A stretch of DNA of 64,000 bases from Gigaspora margarita (Eukaryota > Glomeromycota > Glomeromycetes > Diversisporales > Gigasporaceae). This document shows, piece after piece, positions 1 through 11,819 of the stretch. A model generated the notes under the pieces. The model was not told the origin of the DNA. It searched no databases and saw nothing but the letters and a program-made list of their open reading frames with translations. The position numbers and the translations under genes were made by a program. Position 1 is the first letter of the stretch, and each line of letters starts with the position of its first letter. Location: positions 292,011 through 356,010 of the forward strand of contig WTPW01000609.1 of assembly GCA_009809945.1 (NCBI GenBank), written 5' to 3'.

Positions 1-250
1 ATAATTAAAAAAAAACTAACCCACCTTACTAAAGGTAATGGGAAAAAATAAGAATCTTGATATTTAAAAAAAAAAAATTAAATAAAAACTAAACTAACCC
101 ATGTTGCTAAAAATGATGAAAAAAAAATAAACCTTGATATTTAATTCAAATAAAAAAAATAAAAAAAAATTAAAAAAGAAAACTAACCCAGACATTGAGT
201 ATAAAAATAAATCTTGATATTTACTGGTAAGTCAAAATAAAACCTAGATC
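1..250. repeat. Degenerate ~85-bp tandem repeat, about three units
   Basis: Three diverged units each contain 'ctaaccca', then an A-rich stretch, then 'cttgatattta' (ends near 51, 143 and 222). No coding potential is seen. The array stops just before the terminal inverted repeat of the next element. Confidence 0.5.
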
Positions 251-360
251 TACATGCTCTTTTTCATAGTTATTACATCAATAAAGTCAATAGAATTATA
301 CTTGCCACCCAAATTCAAATCTATAAATCCCAATTCCAAATCCCAAATCCCACCATCAAA

Positions 361-560
361 ATCCCAAAGTCAAATTAGGTACAAATCCCAAATTAGGTAC
401 AAATCCCAAATTAGATACAAATCCCAAATTAGGTACAAATCCCAAATTAGGTACAAATCCCAAATTAGGTACAAATCCCAAATTAGGTACAAATCCCAAA
501 TTAGGTACAAATCCCAAATTAGATACAAATTCCAAATTAGATACAAATCCCAAATTAGCT
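361..560. repeat. 18-bp minisatellite (aaattaggtacaaatccc)n
   Basis: About ten head-to-tail copies of an 18-bp unit with g/a variation in ggtac/gatac. Because 18 is a multiple of three, an open frame (QIRYKS repeats) runs through it, but this is a by-product of the array and not a gene. It sits inside the left arm of the 296-2537 element. Confidence 0.9.
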
Positions 561-1631
561 ACAAAATTCAGATAAATACTAATTTTAAATTAAAAATAAA
601 TTTAATATAATAGATAATAACTAACAATAATAATTTTTAATTGTTAATAAACTTAAATTTTATATACAATAACTTTTGAAATAATTTCTTGTATTCTAAA
701 TATCATCCTAGGTATTAGTGTTCTTCTTCATCTTTTTTGAATTCATTTAAGTAAAATTCAATTTCATTTTGGAACTTAATATGTATAAAAAAAAAAAATA
801 AATACAATAAATTTGATATTTAAATATATATTATTGCAAATAGCAATTTTGCTTTTATATTTATTCTTATTATATTAATTATTGCAAAATAATTATTAAA
901 AAGATAACTACTTCTGCAAAACAATTTTACTTTTATATTTATAGTGATTTATTATCTATTTTTAATACTAATTGTACTTGTAAAACTTACTTATATACTT
1001 ATAACTTTTGAAAGAATATTATTAAGCCTTAAAAAAAATTTTTATAAATTAACTTGAAATTAATTAAAAAGTTTATTAGAGATATGTTTGTTTTGTCACA
1101 ACTTAATTAAAAAATTTTCTTCTTATACAATTTATTTAATCCTTAGTGAATAATTGTAAAACATAACTATAAAGTAAATTAAAAAATGTATATATTAAAT
1201 TTGTTTCAAATTACATATTGTATTTTATAATTTTAAAAGCCAACATAGTTTAAAATTTATGCAGAACATACTAGCAAATTTAATTGTTAATATTTCAAAA
1301 TTTGCAAGCTTAATATGTTTTGACCCAATAATATTTAGTAGTTCTAATAGTATATAAAAATATAACCCTCTCATATAATAAAATAAAGAGTTTACATATT
1401 GATTAAAAGATTTGCTATCAAGAAATTTAGTAAACTTTCAAATACATTACAAAATAAAAATAAAAATTTATATAATTTAGTTATTTAAAAATTACTGTAT
1501 TGATATAGATTCAATTGTATCTGTTTTAATAATCTAATAATTACTTAATTTTAAATTAATATTAAAATATAAAATAGATTATACAAGATGTTAAATAAAC
1601 TACAAATAACTCTGAAAATTATAAACCTGTT

Positions 1632-1757
1632 NATAATNAATACTATAACATATANNCTATAACAAGCNTACTATAACAAACCAAACACTACATGACAAGC
1701 TCTTTTTTTTTGCAATTTNACTACAGGTTGGTAAATTATATNNATAANAGTATNAAG
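1632..1757. other. Cluster of ambiguous bases
   Basis: About a dozen isolated n characters fall in this short stretch, pointing to collapsed or poorly resolved repeat copies in the assembly. No feature is called here. Confidence 0.8.
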
Positions 1758-1810
1758 TGAAACTTTGAAACTTTTGAAACTTAAATATTCTATGTACATA
1801 TGTTGTATAT

Positions 1811-2329
1811 ACCATATTTTCCCAAAAATAAGCTACCTTTTTTGGGCAAAAAGTTACACAAAAAATTGAGGGTAGCTTATTTTTAGGTAAAATCAATTTT
1901 TGGCCAATCGCAGAAAGTTACTACATAGTAAAGTCCAAATTTTACTATGTAAATCGATTAATATCGCTTAAGTAAACTTATTTGGAAGATCAAAATACAC
2001 CTATTCTGAAATCTTTGTCAATATTAGAGAACTTTTTATTATTTAACTTTTAATTTTTACGTTCGTCAAATATATTTTTTTAAAAAATTTTAATTTTTCG
2101 CCAAACGTAAAATTCAAAAATCAAATAATAAAAAGTTCTCCAATCTTGACAAAAATTTTAGAGTACATGTATATTGATCTTTTAAATAAGTTTACTTAAG
2201 CGACTTTATCGATTTACATAGAAAAATTTGGGCTTTACTATGTAGTGACTGTTGTTGATCGTAAGGTAGCTTATTTTCAGGTTAAAGATGTTTTGGAGTT
2301 TTTTGACCAAAAGAAGGGGAAAATATGGT
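1811..2329. mobile_element. 519-bp foldback MITE with 11-bp target duplication (MULE-like)
   Basis: The two halves are inverted copies of each other over almost their whole length. Shared words include accatattttccc at the tips, aataagctacctt, ctacatagtaaag and cttaagtaaacttattt. It is flanked by identical atgttgtatat (1800-1810 and 2330-2340). An 11-bp duplication suggests Mutator-like mobilisation; no coding sequence is present. Confidence 0.8.
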
Positions 2330-2729
2330 ATGTTGTATATGCATTGCTACTAGATTATTAATTACATATTTTGGGATTTTAAATTTGGGATTTGGAATGA
2401 TTTTGGGATTTGGGATATATATAAAAGGTAATATGATTTGGGCATTTGGCACTTTTGATATTAAAATCCCAAATAGGTTTTAACTATTTGGGATTTGGGA
2501 TTTTATCCTGGGCCACTAATTTGGGTGGCAAGTATAAATAGAATATTACAGTCTGTGGCTTTATAGCATTATAGCTTACAGTTTTACAGCTTTATAGTAT
2601 TATGGCTTTACCTCCAAGCAACAACAACAGAAGCAGATCTATAAAAAAATATATATATTAAAGGCAAAAAAAAAACAAAAGAAACTAAAAAAAAACTTCC
2701 TAAGAAAAAATGACATCGATATGACTTGG

Positions 2730-2866
2730 GAGAAAAAAAAATAACAGTTTAAACAGCAAAAACAATGATTATCAAGCAATGATTATTGTTTATATATGAT
2801 CACTAATCTCTAAAATGATTGGTCGATTATATAGGGGTCGTAGAGTGACAGGTCACTATTTCCTTT
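2730..2866. mobile_element. Terminal fragment related to the 5531-7223 element
   Basis: The stretch 'tatatatgatcactaatct' followed by a gattggtcgatt-like block and gtagagtgacaggtcacta matches the right end of the 5531-7223 element in the same orientation. Only this end is seen, so it is a fragment or the end of a larger unrecognised copy. The preceding 200 bp (2540-2730) hold nothing recognised. Confidence 0.5.
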
Positions 2867-2879
2867 TTGCCTTTATAAA

Positions 2880-3060
2880 AATTATTCTATTAGCATAATT
2901 TCAAATATACTCTAATTAGTAATTAGCTGTTTTTAAATATAATATTTTACTCAATATCTACTTTTCGAATATAATTTTTTTTTAAAAAAGGGCCTATATT
3001 AGCAATTTTTCAAATATGAACTTATATAGATTGTTCAGGATACTAATTGCTAGTATGTAT
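2880..3060. repeat. Degenerate 'tttcaaatat' repeat cluster
   Basis: Irregular copies of a 30-40-bp motif (attagca...tttcaaatata...cctac). The same motif recurs at 8040-8215, ending in a closely similar block (gcaatttttcaaatatga, then atagatt). Function unknown. Confidence 0.5.
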
Positions 3061-3254
3061 ATATTTTTTATTTACTTAAATATTTAAATTTTTAAGATTA
3101 TATATTTACATATTTATAATTTTTGTAGTTGGTTTTTTAAAACTAAATATACAAACAGATAAATATCTCTATTATTAAATATAAATAAAGAGTCTCAATA
3201 ATAATTGTGACAGATCATAATAAAAACTAGATTAAAATGAAATAATAGTATAAA

Positions 3255-3600
3255 ATCTCGAAAACTAAATTTTTTGGGGTGCATTTTTTAGGTTAGGTGT
3301 TTAGTGTAGGGTTAGTTTTAAAAAAATATATAATAAACAAGTATTAGTAGGTTCTAGAAGGCTAGTAGGTTAAGTAAAAAAATGTAGATTTCATTTTAAA
3401 TTATAATCTGTAACAATAATTGTTGTAGCTGAGCTAAAAATTAGAAACCTTGATTTAAAAATATAAGTCCTACTAAATCTACCTATACTCTTTTATTATT
3501 AAAATTAACCCTAAACTCTAATCTAACCCTAAAAAAACCCCTAACAAAAAGGTCTAAAAATTTTTGAAAAAATTCATATTAAAAAATTTAAAATTTATAG
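3255..3600. mobile_element. Foldback repeat with ttagggtt-rich arms
   Basis: The left arm (ttaggttaggtgtttagtg, gggttagttttaa) is inverted in the right arm (ttaaccctaaactctaatc, aaccccta). A related sequence lies at about 59480-59720. Ends and target duplication are not clear. Confidence 0.5.
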
Positions 3601-3959
3601 CTTCAGCCATAACAATAATTTATTTTTTTTATATAAATACATAAATTTTTAGAATTATTTGTGAATTAATTTTATTTTTTATTTAATAGAAAACATGCAT
3701 TATAGTTTTATTATTTATATAGATTTCTTTTTTTTAGCAAGAGCACTAGAAGCTACATCATTTTAAATTTAGAGTTTCATTTTGTCAGAAGGATTTGATG
3801 TTTTATTTTTTGTTAAAGTTTTGTCTTTTATTATTTTGCAAAAAAGGTTTCATTTAATAACTATAGTTTTAGTTGTTTTTCCAAAAACAAAAGCCTTATA
3901 ATACCAGAAGGTGTTTATGCAATAGCTTATTTTATGATTTCTAAACCAAAAAATTGGTA

Positions 3960-4080
3960 TTTATTTTTTCTTGAGTTTTATTATGAGTTTTATTATTTAT
4001 TATAAGTTTCATTATTTATTATAAGTTTTATTATAAGTTTTGTTATTTGCATAAATTTTGTTATTTGTTATAATTTTTTT
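3960..4080. repeat. Short AT repeat (ttattataagttt)n
   Basis: Four to six imperfect copies of ttattataagtttt in tandem, a simple microsatellite-like tract. Confidence 0.6.
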
Positions 4081-5530
4081 GTTTAATTGAAGCTGTCTAA
4101 AGAAATAGGTTGTTTTTCATCTAAATAAAACTATTTTATCATTTATTAGGCATCATTAGCATGGGTTAGGATTAGTTAATCAAATAACAAATACATGAAT
4201 TTGTACATAATATGTAATAAAAAGGTTACCAACTACAATTAGTATATAAAAACCAACAAGTAATAATTGCTTCAATACTCTTTTCCCTTCAGAAATAGTT
4301 TCTGTTAACAAAAATTTTCTCACTCCAACTCTTCTAACCATATACTATAGTCTTTTGATTTTGCTATTTTTCTATTTAATAGCTTGCCTGCTTCAAGCAG
4401 ATAAGAAACTACTAGCTGATGCTACCTCTCATTCATTATACTATTTGATGGTACCTGGTACAATCATATTGCTAATTTATTTATATTATATTTTGTGAAC
4501 TTCAAGTTTTTTAATTGAATTTATTTTTAACATATTGGCTAGCTAATATTCATCCATTTACTTGACTAGTCATGCCTATATTTTTGATATCATTAAAGTA
4601 CTTTAAATTTTAAATAAAATTAAATTTTATATTTATAACAGAAATAAAACATGTTTTTTGATTATTAATTAACTTAAAATTAAATTTAAAAGTTATAGAA
4701 CAAGAAAAGAAGACTTTCTTGGCAAAGCATAAATTGGGAGTAAATTTGCTCTAGTATCTGTTTTCTTGAAATAGTTTTTTGTAGAATTATATGTATAAAG
4801 ATATTTATGAGCAATCTCATCACTTCTGGATGAAAAAATTAATAGTTCAAAGTTACTATATAATAAATTTTTGATTTTTATGAATTAAAATTTTTAAAAA
4901 AAATTATATATAATATTAAACATATATATAATTTATTTATAAAAAAAAATTATATTAATTATTAATTTAATATTTTTTAAAAAATTTTTAAAATTGTTTA
5001 ATTTTTAAAATAAAAAAATTTTAAAAATTAAAATTACTAGTATTTTTAAAATTTACCCAATCAAAATCAAGTATATTTTTGTAATAATTCGCGGTGTAGC
5101 TATCAAGAATAAACCTGCAAAATTTCAAATAAGGTTATTATATGAAAAAAAGTTATAGTATAATTTATAATACTAATTTAAACTAATTTACTATTATTTT
5201 ATATAGTAAAAATAACGCTTATTTTAGATTAAAAAGGTTAAAAAATCAATATATTTTTAAATTTTAAAAATTTTATATACATATATATATATAATAATCC
5301 TTTAAACTCTAATTTTAAACTAATATTAACTAAAAATTTATTGATTATAAATTTTATTAACTTGTCATTTAAGTATATATTATACTAAAAATTAGTATAT
5401 TTATTTTATTTACTAGTTTTTAACCTATAAACTATATTAATAACAAATATTTAAATTTTATAAAAATTTTTATTATATATACAAAATATTACTAGAATTA
5501 TTTTTTTTATAAAAAAAGGTCATTATTTTT
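4080..5530. other. AT-rich stretch without recognised feature
   Basis: Low-complexity AT-rich DNA with few CpG. No open frame of note, no clear inverted or tandem repeat, and no RNA gene was recognised. Confidence 0.5.
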
Positions 5531-7223
5531 TAGTGACCTGTCACCATGGCGACCCTGTGATTGACCAATCAAATTCAATCATGTGCATTATGTACTCGAC
5601 ATGAGCATGTGATACATGTAATTGAATTCGATTGGTCAATTATATATACTTTAAAACTACTAAGCATCTCCGAAGAGAGATATATATAATAAAAAAAAAG
5701 GGTAAAACTAGGTTTAACATATAAACTTAAAGCTGGCTCCAAGCCTTAATTTATTTAATTTATTTTTTTTTATTTTTATTTGTTAATTTAATGTTTTTTT
5801 TTTTAATTTAATTTATTTTTTTTTAGTCGAGAACAAATTATGAAGAAAACGAATCGAAAATGGGAAAAAAACAAGATGAAAAACATGATTAAAAACAGGA
5901 CAAAAATGGGATAAAAAGGTGACAAACAAACTGAAAAGCAACAGGAACCCTACCAAAAAACAATGAACCACAGAACTAAAAAACAATGAAGAACCACTAT
6001 AGGACTCCCAGAACCTACCGACGAAGGACAAAAAACTTACCCACTGAAAAATGACTGAAAAACTACTGAAAATGATGAAGAGCCACCAAAGGACTTACCA
6101 AAAAGAAAATGAAGAACCTATTAAAAAACTATAAAAAATGATGAACATACTATAAAAAAAAACTTACCTGCTGAAAACAGCTAAAAAATGACTGAAAAAT
6201 GATAAAGAACCACTAAAGAACCTACTAAAAATGATGAAGAGCTACCCAAGGACTTACTAAAAAGAAAACAAAAAACCTATTAAAAGGCTATAAAAAATGA
6301 TGAACCTACTATAAAAAAACTTACCTGTCAAAAAACAACTGAAAAATGATGAAGAACCACTGAAGAATCCACAAAGAGCCATAAAGAACTTATCAAAAAA
6401 AATGATGAACCCATAAAAAATGATGAAACTACTATAAAAAAAAACTTACCTGCTAAAAAATGACTGAAAAATGACAAAGAACCACCAAAAAACCCACAAA
6501 GAGCCACCGAAGGACTTACCAAAAAGAAAACGAAAAACCCATAAAAAATAATAAACCTACTATAAAAAAAACTTACTTGCTGAAAAATGACTAATAAACG
6601 ATGAAAAACCACTGAAAAACCTACCAAAAATGACAAAGAGCCACTGAAGGACTTACCAAAAAGAAAACAAAGAACCTATTACTATAAAAACCCATAACAA
6701 AAGATGAACCTACTAAATTACGATAAAAAAAACTTACCTGCCAAAAAATGACTAAAAAATGACAAAGAACCACCAAAAAACCTACTAAAAATGATGAAGA
6801 GCCACCGAAGGACTTACCAAAAAGAAAATGATAAAAAAAAACTTACCTGCTGAAAACCAACGAAGAAGCACTGAAGAACCCACCGAAAATGATGAAGAGC
6901 CACCGAAGTACTTACCAAAAAGAAAATGAAGAACCTATTACAGTAAAAGCCTATAAAAAATAGTGAACTTACTAAATTAATATAAAAAAACTTACCAGAA
7001 GAGCACACCAAATAATAATATTTCTGAAGTTCCAACGACAACACCAGTAGTGATGACTCTAGCGACGATTCCCAGCAATGACTCCAATGAAGATTCTAAA
7101 AAAAAATATGCATTAAAAAAAATATTGCGTTAAATTAAATAAAAAACAGATAATCTATATATGATCACCAATCTAAAAAATGATTGGTTGATCATATAGG
7201 AGTCGCAAAGTGATGGGTTGCTA
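5531..7223 (-). mobile_element. 1.7-kb TIR element with internal tandem array (GTTGGTGT family)
   Basis: The left end tagtgacctgtcaccatggc is matched, imperfectly and inverted, by the right end (tagcaacccatcactttgcg on the minus strand). A gattggtcaat motif lies near both ends. Read on the minus strand it has a T-rich lead, a block with ggtgttgtcgttgg, a stretch ending gctcttctg-gtaagt, then the long array at 6030-7000. Similar internal order occurs at 33537-35097 and 59936-61217, although their termini differ. No transposase is seen. Confidence 0.6.
6030..7000 (-). repeat. Tandem array of ~108-161-bp units carrying splice-donor consensus
   Basis: About eight units. On the plus strand each has aacttacctg, tgatgaagaaccac, ggacttaccaaaaagaaaa and cctactataaaaaaa. 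Read on the minus strand five units show caggtaagt, a textbook 5' splice site, and most also show ttggtaagtcc, with T-rich tracts ending in ATAG between them. Open frames here are repeat artefacts. Confidence 0.75.
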
Positions 7224-7523
7224 TTGTATTTTTTCCATAAAAAAATATAGTTTGTATAATAAAAAAAAATACAACAATTTATTAATATATAAACTATTTA
7301 TTGTTTTTAATATATAAATTAATAATAAAAATATTTAATTTTTATACAATAAATTTATATTTGTAGCTTGATATTATAATATATACTTTTCCAAAAGATA
7401 TATTTAAAATAACAATAATTAAATAAATATTATTTATAAATATTTTTACTTGCTATATTAATATATGATATGTCAGAAGTGATGAGATGATCTATATTTA
7501 TATAAATAATATAATAAACAGAA

Positions 7524-8690
7524 AAGAACAGATCTTGCTTTTTTTTTAATAAAAATTAAAAAAGAAAGAAAAAATTGAGCTTAAAAACCAAGTTGAAATT
7601 TTGTTAATTTTGCAAAATATAACTTTGTCAAAAACAAATATTTACTAATTTTAAAACACCAATATATGCTAAATTATGCTCTAAAAAACTTTAATTGGTC
7701 TTGACAAAAAAATAAGTTAGCTATATGCTAAAATTAAAATTTTTGTTTTATAATATAAAACCTTTTTTTTGTCAAGATAACCTGTTTTGGTCTTATAAAT
7801 AAACATGTCCAGCATGTAATTTTACCAGGACCCCAAATAATCTATAAGAGGTTATATTTGAGGATCATAGTAAAACTTTTTTTGGTTAGCGGTTCTATAT
7901 TAGCTACATTTCAAACATCAGGTAGCAAGTTTGGTATTGCTTACCAATTTTCAAAATGTAAGCTTACAAAAAAATTTTTTGAACTAATACTCTCTAACAA
8001 AAAAAAAAAAAATAAAATAATGCGAACCAACTTCATTACCACTTTTCAAATATAAAACTTACCCCGTTAGCATTCTTTCAAATATACTCTTTTGTCTATT
8101 ACCTGTTTTCAAATATAACCTTTTTACCCAATACCTACTTTTCAAATATAATCTTTTTTAAAAAACAGCCCTCTATTAGCAATTTTTCAAATATGACATT
8201 ACATAGATTATTCGGGGTTCTATTTTACTCATATTGAAGTCAAAATGTGTTTTCTAAAAACCTTTTACTAAGTGAAAATAGGGTTAAAGTTAAAAAAAAT
8301 TTTTTTTAAAAGAAAATTTTTTTCTAGCTTTAACCCATTTTTACTTAGTAAAAGGTTCAAGAAAATGCATTTTGACCTTAGCATAAGTAAAAATTATGTG
8401 CTGAACAAGTTTATTTATAAGACCAAAACAGGTTATCTTGACAGAAAAAAGGGTTTATATTACAAAACAAAAATTTTAACTTTAGCATATAGCTAACTTA
8501 TTTTTTTTGTCAAGATAATCTATTTTTTGCTACTAAGTAAAGTTGTTCAGAGCATAATTTAAAATATATTGGTGTTATAAAATTAGTAAATATTTGTTTT
8601 TGACAAGTTACATTTTGAAATCATTCAAAATTAACAAAATTTCAACTTGATTTTTAAGCTCAATTTTTTTTCTTTTTCTTGTTCTTTATA
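7524..8690. mobile_element. 1.15-kb foldback element
   Basis: Arms of about 280 bp are inverted copies. Left words: attgagcttaaaaacc, aaaatataactttgtcaaaa, gtcaagataacctgttttgg. The right arm (8410-8690) is their reverse complement. The spacer carries tttcaaatat repeats (8040-8215) and a second inverted pair (aaaccttttacta / tagtaaaaggtt, near 8262 and 8350). A diverged, more complete relative is at 28937-29959. Confidence 0.75.
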
Positions 8691-9616
8691 ACTGTTAAAT
8701 TTAATTTTAATTAATATAATATTTAGCTAAAGTTTATAGAAATTCATATGTTTTTATTATAATTTTTATTATAGACAACATTTGGATTTATTTTAAGGGG
8801 ACATCTCCTATATATTTAATTGTTAAATATTTTTTAAGTACTTTAAGTAAGTACTCGTAATTATATCCCAATATACTTTAGGCCCAATGAGTATTTACAA
8901 AGTATTTAGCAAATATTCGGCAAGCATTTTCTGAGTACTTTGACAAACTTTATGATGAAAGAGGAATACCATAGAATATTTCCTCATGATTGATTTTATA
9001 ACATTTAACATGTATTATTTGTCATATAATGATAATTAATGAGAGAAAATTGTTGCACTAATCCAGATTATTTGGTTCAAATTAATATATAGCTACAAAA
9101 AAGAAAGGCGAACCTAAAATAGTATCTTATAGATAAATTAGTAAACGGATTGAAGTGAAAGTGCTGTTGTTTGTGTAGGCCTAGGTTTATTAAAGTTTAT
9201 ATATAGTTGAGCCACCCAAAACTGATATGCAGGAGGATAGATTATGTATCAGAGTTGAGAGGTTATCAATTTGAAGCGTTATAAACTATTATATTTATAT
9301 AGCAGAAACAGACTTGGTAAATTAACAATTTTTATAAGATTTGACAGGTTATCAGTTTCAACAGGATTGTTTTTGGAAATTATAATTTAAAATAGAATGT
9401 AAGTAAATATTAAATAAATTAAATGAATAGATATAATATGGATTGTGTAAATAAATATATTTTATCAATATATGTAGCTTATAGCGAATGATTTTTTAAA
9501 AAAATTTTTAAACACGATATAATTTTTAGAATTGTTATTCCATAACATTATCAAAAATAACTGATTTTTACGATTAATATAATAACATGCTTTTAACTAT
9601 AAAAATTAATATTAAA

Positions 9617-9868
9617 TGGGCTGAGTGCTACAGAAAAGAGGGAAATCGACAAAAATTCAAAAATTTTTTTTTACACAATCAATTTAAAATAAGATCAGGA
9701 CCACTTTTCACATAAAACACAAAGCCAGTTGTATTAATAAAATTTTGTAGTATAGCTCTTTAAAGTTTGTATTTTCTTATGATTTATTATAAAATTTATA
9801 ATATAAAATTGATTTTCCGAAGATCCTTTGTTTTGTCGATTTCCCCCTTTTCTGTAGCACCTAGCCCA
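9617..9868. mobile_element. 252-bp MITE, TIR tgggctNgtgctacag
   Basis: The left end tgggctgagtgctacagaaa and the inverted right end tgggctaggtgctacagaaa continue similar for about 37 bp. It is absent from the paralogous position near 21600. The flanks can be read as an 8-bp duplication (aatattaa), but the empty site already repeats atattaa, so only 2-3 bp are certain. Superfamily left open. Confidence 0.75.
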
Positions 9869-10287
9869 AATATTAAGATGAAATCATTTTTAAAAAATTG
9901 AAATATCTTTTTTTTTTTTTATAATCATTCATTTGTATCAAATTTAAAACTTGAAAATAAAAAATCAATATTTTTTAGTGTACACATCATAAAAAAAAAT
10001 GCAATTATGTTAGAAACATAAAAAACTGTAATATTTCTGCTGATACCGAAACTAGTTTTCCTTGAGTCTTTATTGTTCAAATTCTATTTCTATAACAATT
10101 TTTCTAGAATGTTCGCTTTTCAAAATTATCTAATTTTTGCCAATTTCAATCTTGAATATATATAACTACAGCAAAATCGAAATATTGTGAAGAACCATCC
10201 GTTTTTAAAGATTATTGATAAAAAAAATTTTAATAAATCCATTTAATTCGAATTCAATCCTAATTTAATAATAATGTCCAAAATTGC

Positions 10288-11652
10288 TTATTTCGCTAGC
10301 GCCATATCAGAATGTTTTTGGTAATAAATATATGCTTTGTAGTCATCTTTATCAGTTCCAATTCCATGAAGATAACAATCTCCAAGTTTCTTTGTTCCTT
10401 GAGCATTACCCATATCAGCAGATTTTTGATAATAAATGAACGCTTTATGTTCGTCCTTTTCAACTCCAATTCCATTTAGATAAAAATTTCCAAGAGTGTA
10501 CATCCCACTAGAACTATACATATTAGCAGATTTTTGATAATAAATGAAAGCTTTAGAATCATCCTTTCCAGTTCCAATTCCATTTTGATAACAATATCCT
10601 AACCATTCAGTTCCAGTAACATTACCAATATTAGCAGATTTTTGAAAATAAAGAAATGCCTTATTTACATCCTTTTCAACCCCAATTCCACGACAATAAC
10701 AGTAACCAAGACCTTCCATTCCACCCAAATCGGCAGATTTTTGGCAATAAAGGAATGCCTTTTGTTCATCCTTTTCAACTCCAATTCCGTTTCCGTAACA
10801 ATATCCAATACTATTCATTCCATAACTACTACCCAGGTCGGCAGATTTTTGATAAAGTATGAAAGCTTTACGTTCATCCTTTACAACTCCAATTCCTTTT
10901 TCGTAACAATATCCAAGACTGTGTATTCCCATAGCATTACCCATGTCAGCAGACTTTTTATAATAAATGAATGCTTTGTATTCATTCCTTTTAACCCCAA
11001 TTCCATGAAGATAACAAGATCCAAGACAGTTCATACCTATAACATGACCAATTTCGGCTAATTTTCGATAATATAATAATGCCTTATTTATGTCTCTTTC
11101 AACACCAATTCCATGAAGATAACAACTACCAAGAGATTCTATTCCATATGGGTCTTCCATATTCGCTGAGTTTTGACAATGAATGAATGACTTATGATTG
11201 TCTTTTTTAACACCATTTCCATGTTGATAACAAAGCCCGACGTCTGCCATTCCATTAAAATTTCCCAACTCAGCTGATTTTTGATAATGTATAAACGCTA
11301 GATTATAATCATTTTTAACCCATTTTCCATAATCATAACACATTCCAAGAATATGTTGAATTATAGAATTAGTTTTAATTATAGGATTTGTTTTGTTCTT
11401 TAAACATAACTTGATTATTTCTTCTGGTTTTGTCTGCTTATTTTTCATATGCTGATCTATCAAATAAATAATTGAATCATTGTAATTTCCTTTCATAACC
11501 TCCTTAGTGTACAAATCACATATTTCTTCGATAACTCTATTTAAAACATCCTGTGAATCTCTTTTTGAAAATATTGGTAATTTGATCTTTACCATCATGG
11601 ACTGTGCTTTTATTGAACGTTTTGTAGATGAATTATTGTAAACTTTTTTCAT
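10288..11652 (-). CDS. Sel1-like repeat protein, ten repeats (454 aa)
   Basis: Single-exon SLR protein. Residues 1-98 are a non-repeat head containing EEICDLYTKEVMKGNYNDS and KPEEIIKLCLKNKTNP, a head seen in all SLR genes of this window. Residues about 99-454 are ten 36-residue Sel1 repeats of the form G-LGYCYxxGIGVEKDExKAFIYYQKSADMGN. Sel1 repeats are TPR-like alpha-helical hairpins that act as protein-protein scaffolds; partners cannot be read from sequence. There is no signal peptide or membrane helix, so it is probably cytosolic. The ATG at 11652 is preferred over an upstream in-frame TTG because it aligns with the start of the paralogue at 23362. Many fungal relatives carry a kinase domain; this one does not. 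No frame damage is seen. Confidence 0.9.
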   Translation of the reverse strand: MKKVYNNSSTKRSIKAQSMMVKIKLPIFSKRDSQDVLNRVIEEICDLYTKEVMKGNYNDSIIYLIDQHMKNKQTKPEEIIKLCLKNKTNPIIKTNSIIQHILGMCYDYGKWVKNDYNLAFIHYQKSAELGNFNGMADVGLCYQHGNGVKKDNHKSFIHCQNSANMEDPYGIESLGSCYLHGIGVERDINKALLYYRKLAEIGHVIGMNCLGSCYLHGIGVKRNEYKAFIYYKKSADMGNAMGIHSLGYCYEKGIGVVKDERKAFILYQKSADLGSSYGMNSIGYCYGNGIGVEKDEQKAFLYCQKSADLGGMEGLGYCYCRGIGVEKDVNKAFLYFQKSANIGNVTGTEWLGYCYQNGIGTGKDDSKAFIYYQKSANMYSSSGMYTLGNFYLNGIGVEKDEHKAFIYYQKSADMGNAQGTKKLGDCYLHGIGTDKDDYKAYIYYQKHSDMALAK

Positions 11653-11745
11653 TTTTGCATGAGTTTGTATATTCGGATTTAACAATAATTGACGGTGAAT
11701 TATATATGTAATTGATAATTACACACACACGTGAGCAATTCCCGA
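11653..11745 (-). promoter_or_regulatory. SLR-type promoter: TATA box and decayed TTCG dyad
   Basis: On the minus strand gtgtgtaattatc (GTGTAAY-like box) is followed by a TATA-like acatatataattc and then atccgaatatacaaac (11663-11678), a mutated form of the TTCG-aatata-CGAA dyad shared by the SLR genes. The spacing implies a 5' leader of only a few tens of bases. Confidence 0.55.
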
Positions 11746-11819
11746 ACTACAAATCAGATTTCAGGACCTGTGTAACTTGAAATTCGGCTGTTTTGTAAAA
11801 TAACCTATTTTGTAATGGA

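Larger units (their letters stand above)
296..2537. mobile_element. 2.2-kb non-autonomous DNA element with perfect 20-bp TIRs
   Basis: The left end ttatacttgccacccaaatt (296-315) is matched perfectly in inverted orientation at 2518-2537. Both sides are flanked by atagaa (290-295 and 2538-2543), a possible 6-bp target duplication. Both subterminal zones are rich in tttggga / tcccaaa words. The body has no transposase and carries an 18-bp minisatellite and a nested foldback MITE. Superfamily not recognised. Confidence 0.65.

Noticed and set aside
361-560. Regular short repeats resembling a CRISPR array
   Set aside because: Units are directly contiguous with no spacers, and the genome is eukaryotic.
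254-610. 118-aa open frame of QIRYKS repeats
   Set aside because: Pure product of an 18-bp minisatellite inside a TIR element; no flanking gene signals.
3260-3560. Telomeric repeat
   Set aside because: ttagggtta words are irregular here; only 17187-17213 has a clean run, and that lies in a foldback arm.
6328-6636. Minus-strand 102-aa hydrophobic frame (and neighbours at 5813 and 6814)
   Set aside because: Low-complexity FF/VF-rich translation of the tandem array; frame differs between units.
10642-11061. Plus-strand 139-aa frame opposite the SLR gene
   Set aside because: Antisense shadow of the 108-bp repeat; the same shadow occurs opposite the other SLR genes.
11653-11685. Upstream TTG as start of the 10288 gene
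   Set aside because: The ATG at 11652 aligns with the paralogue start; TTG starts are not expected in nuclear fungal genes.
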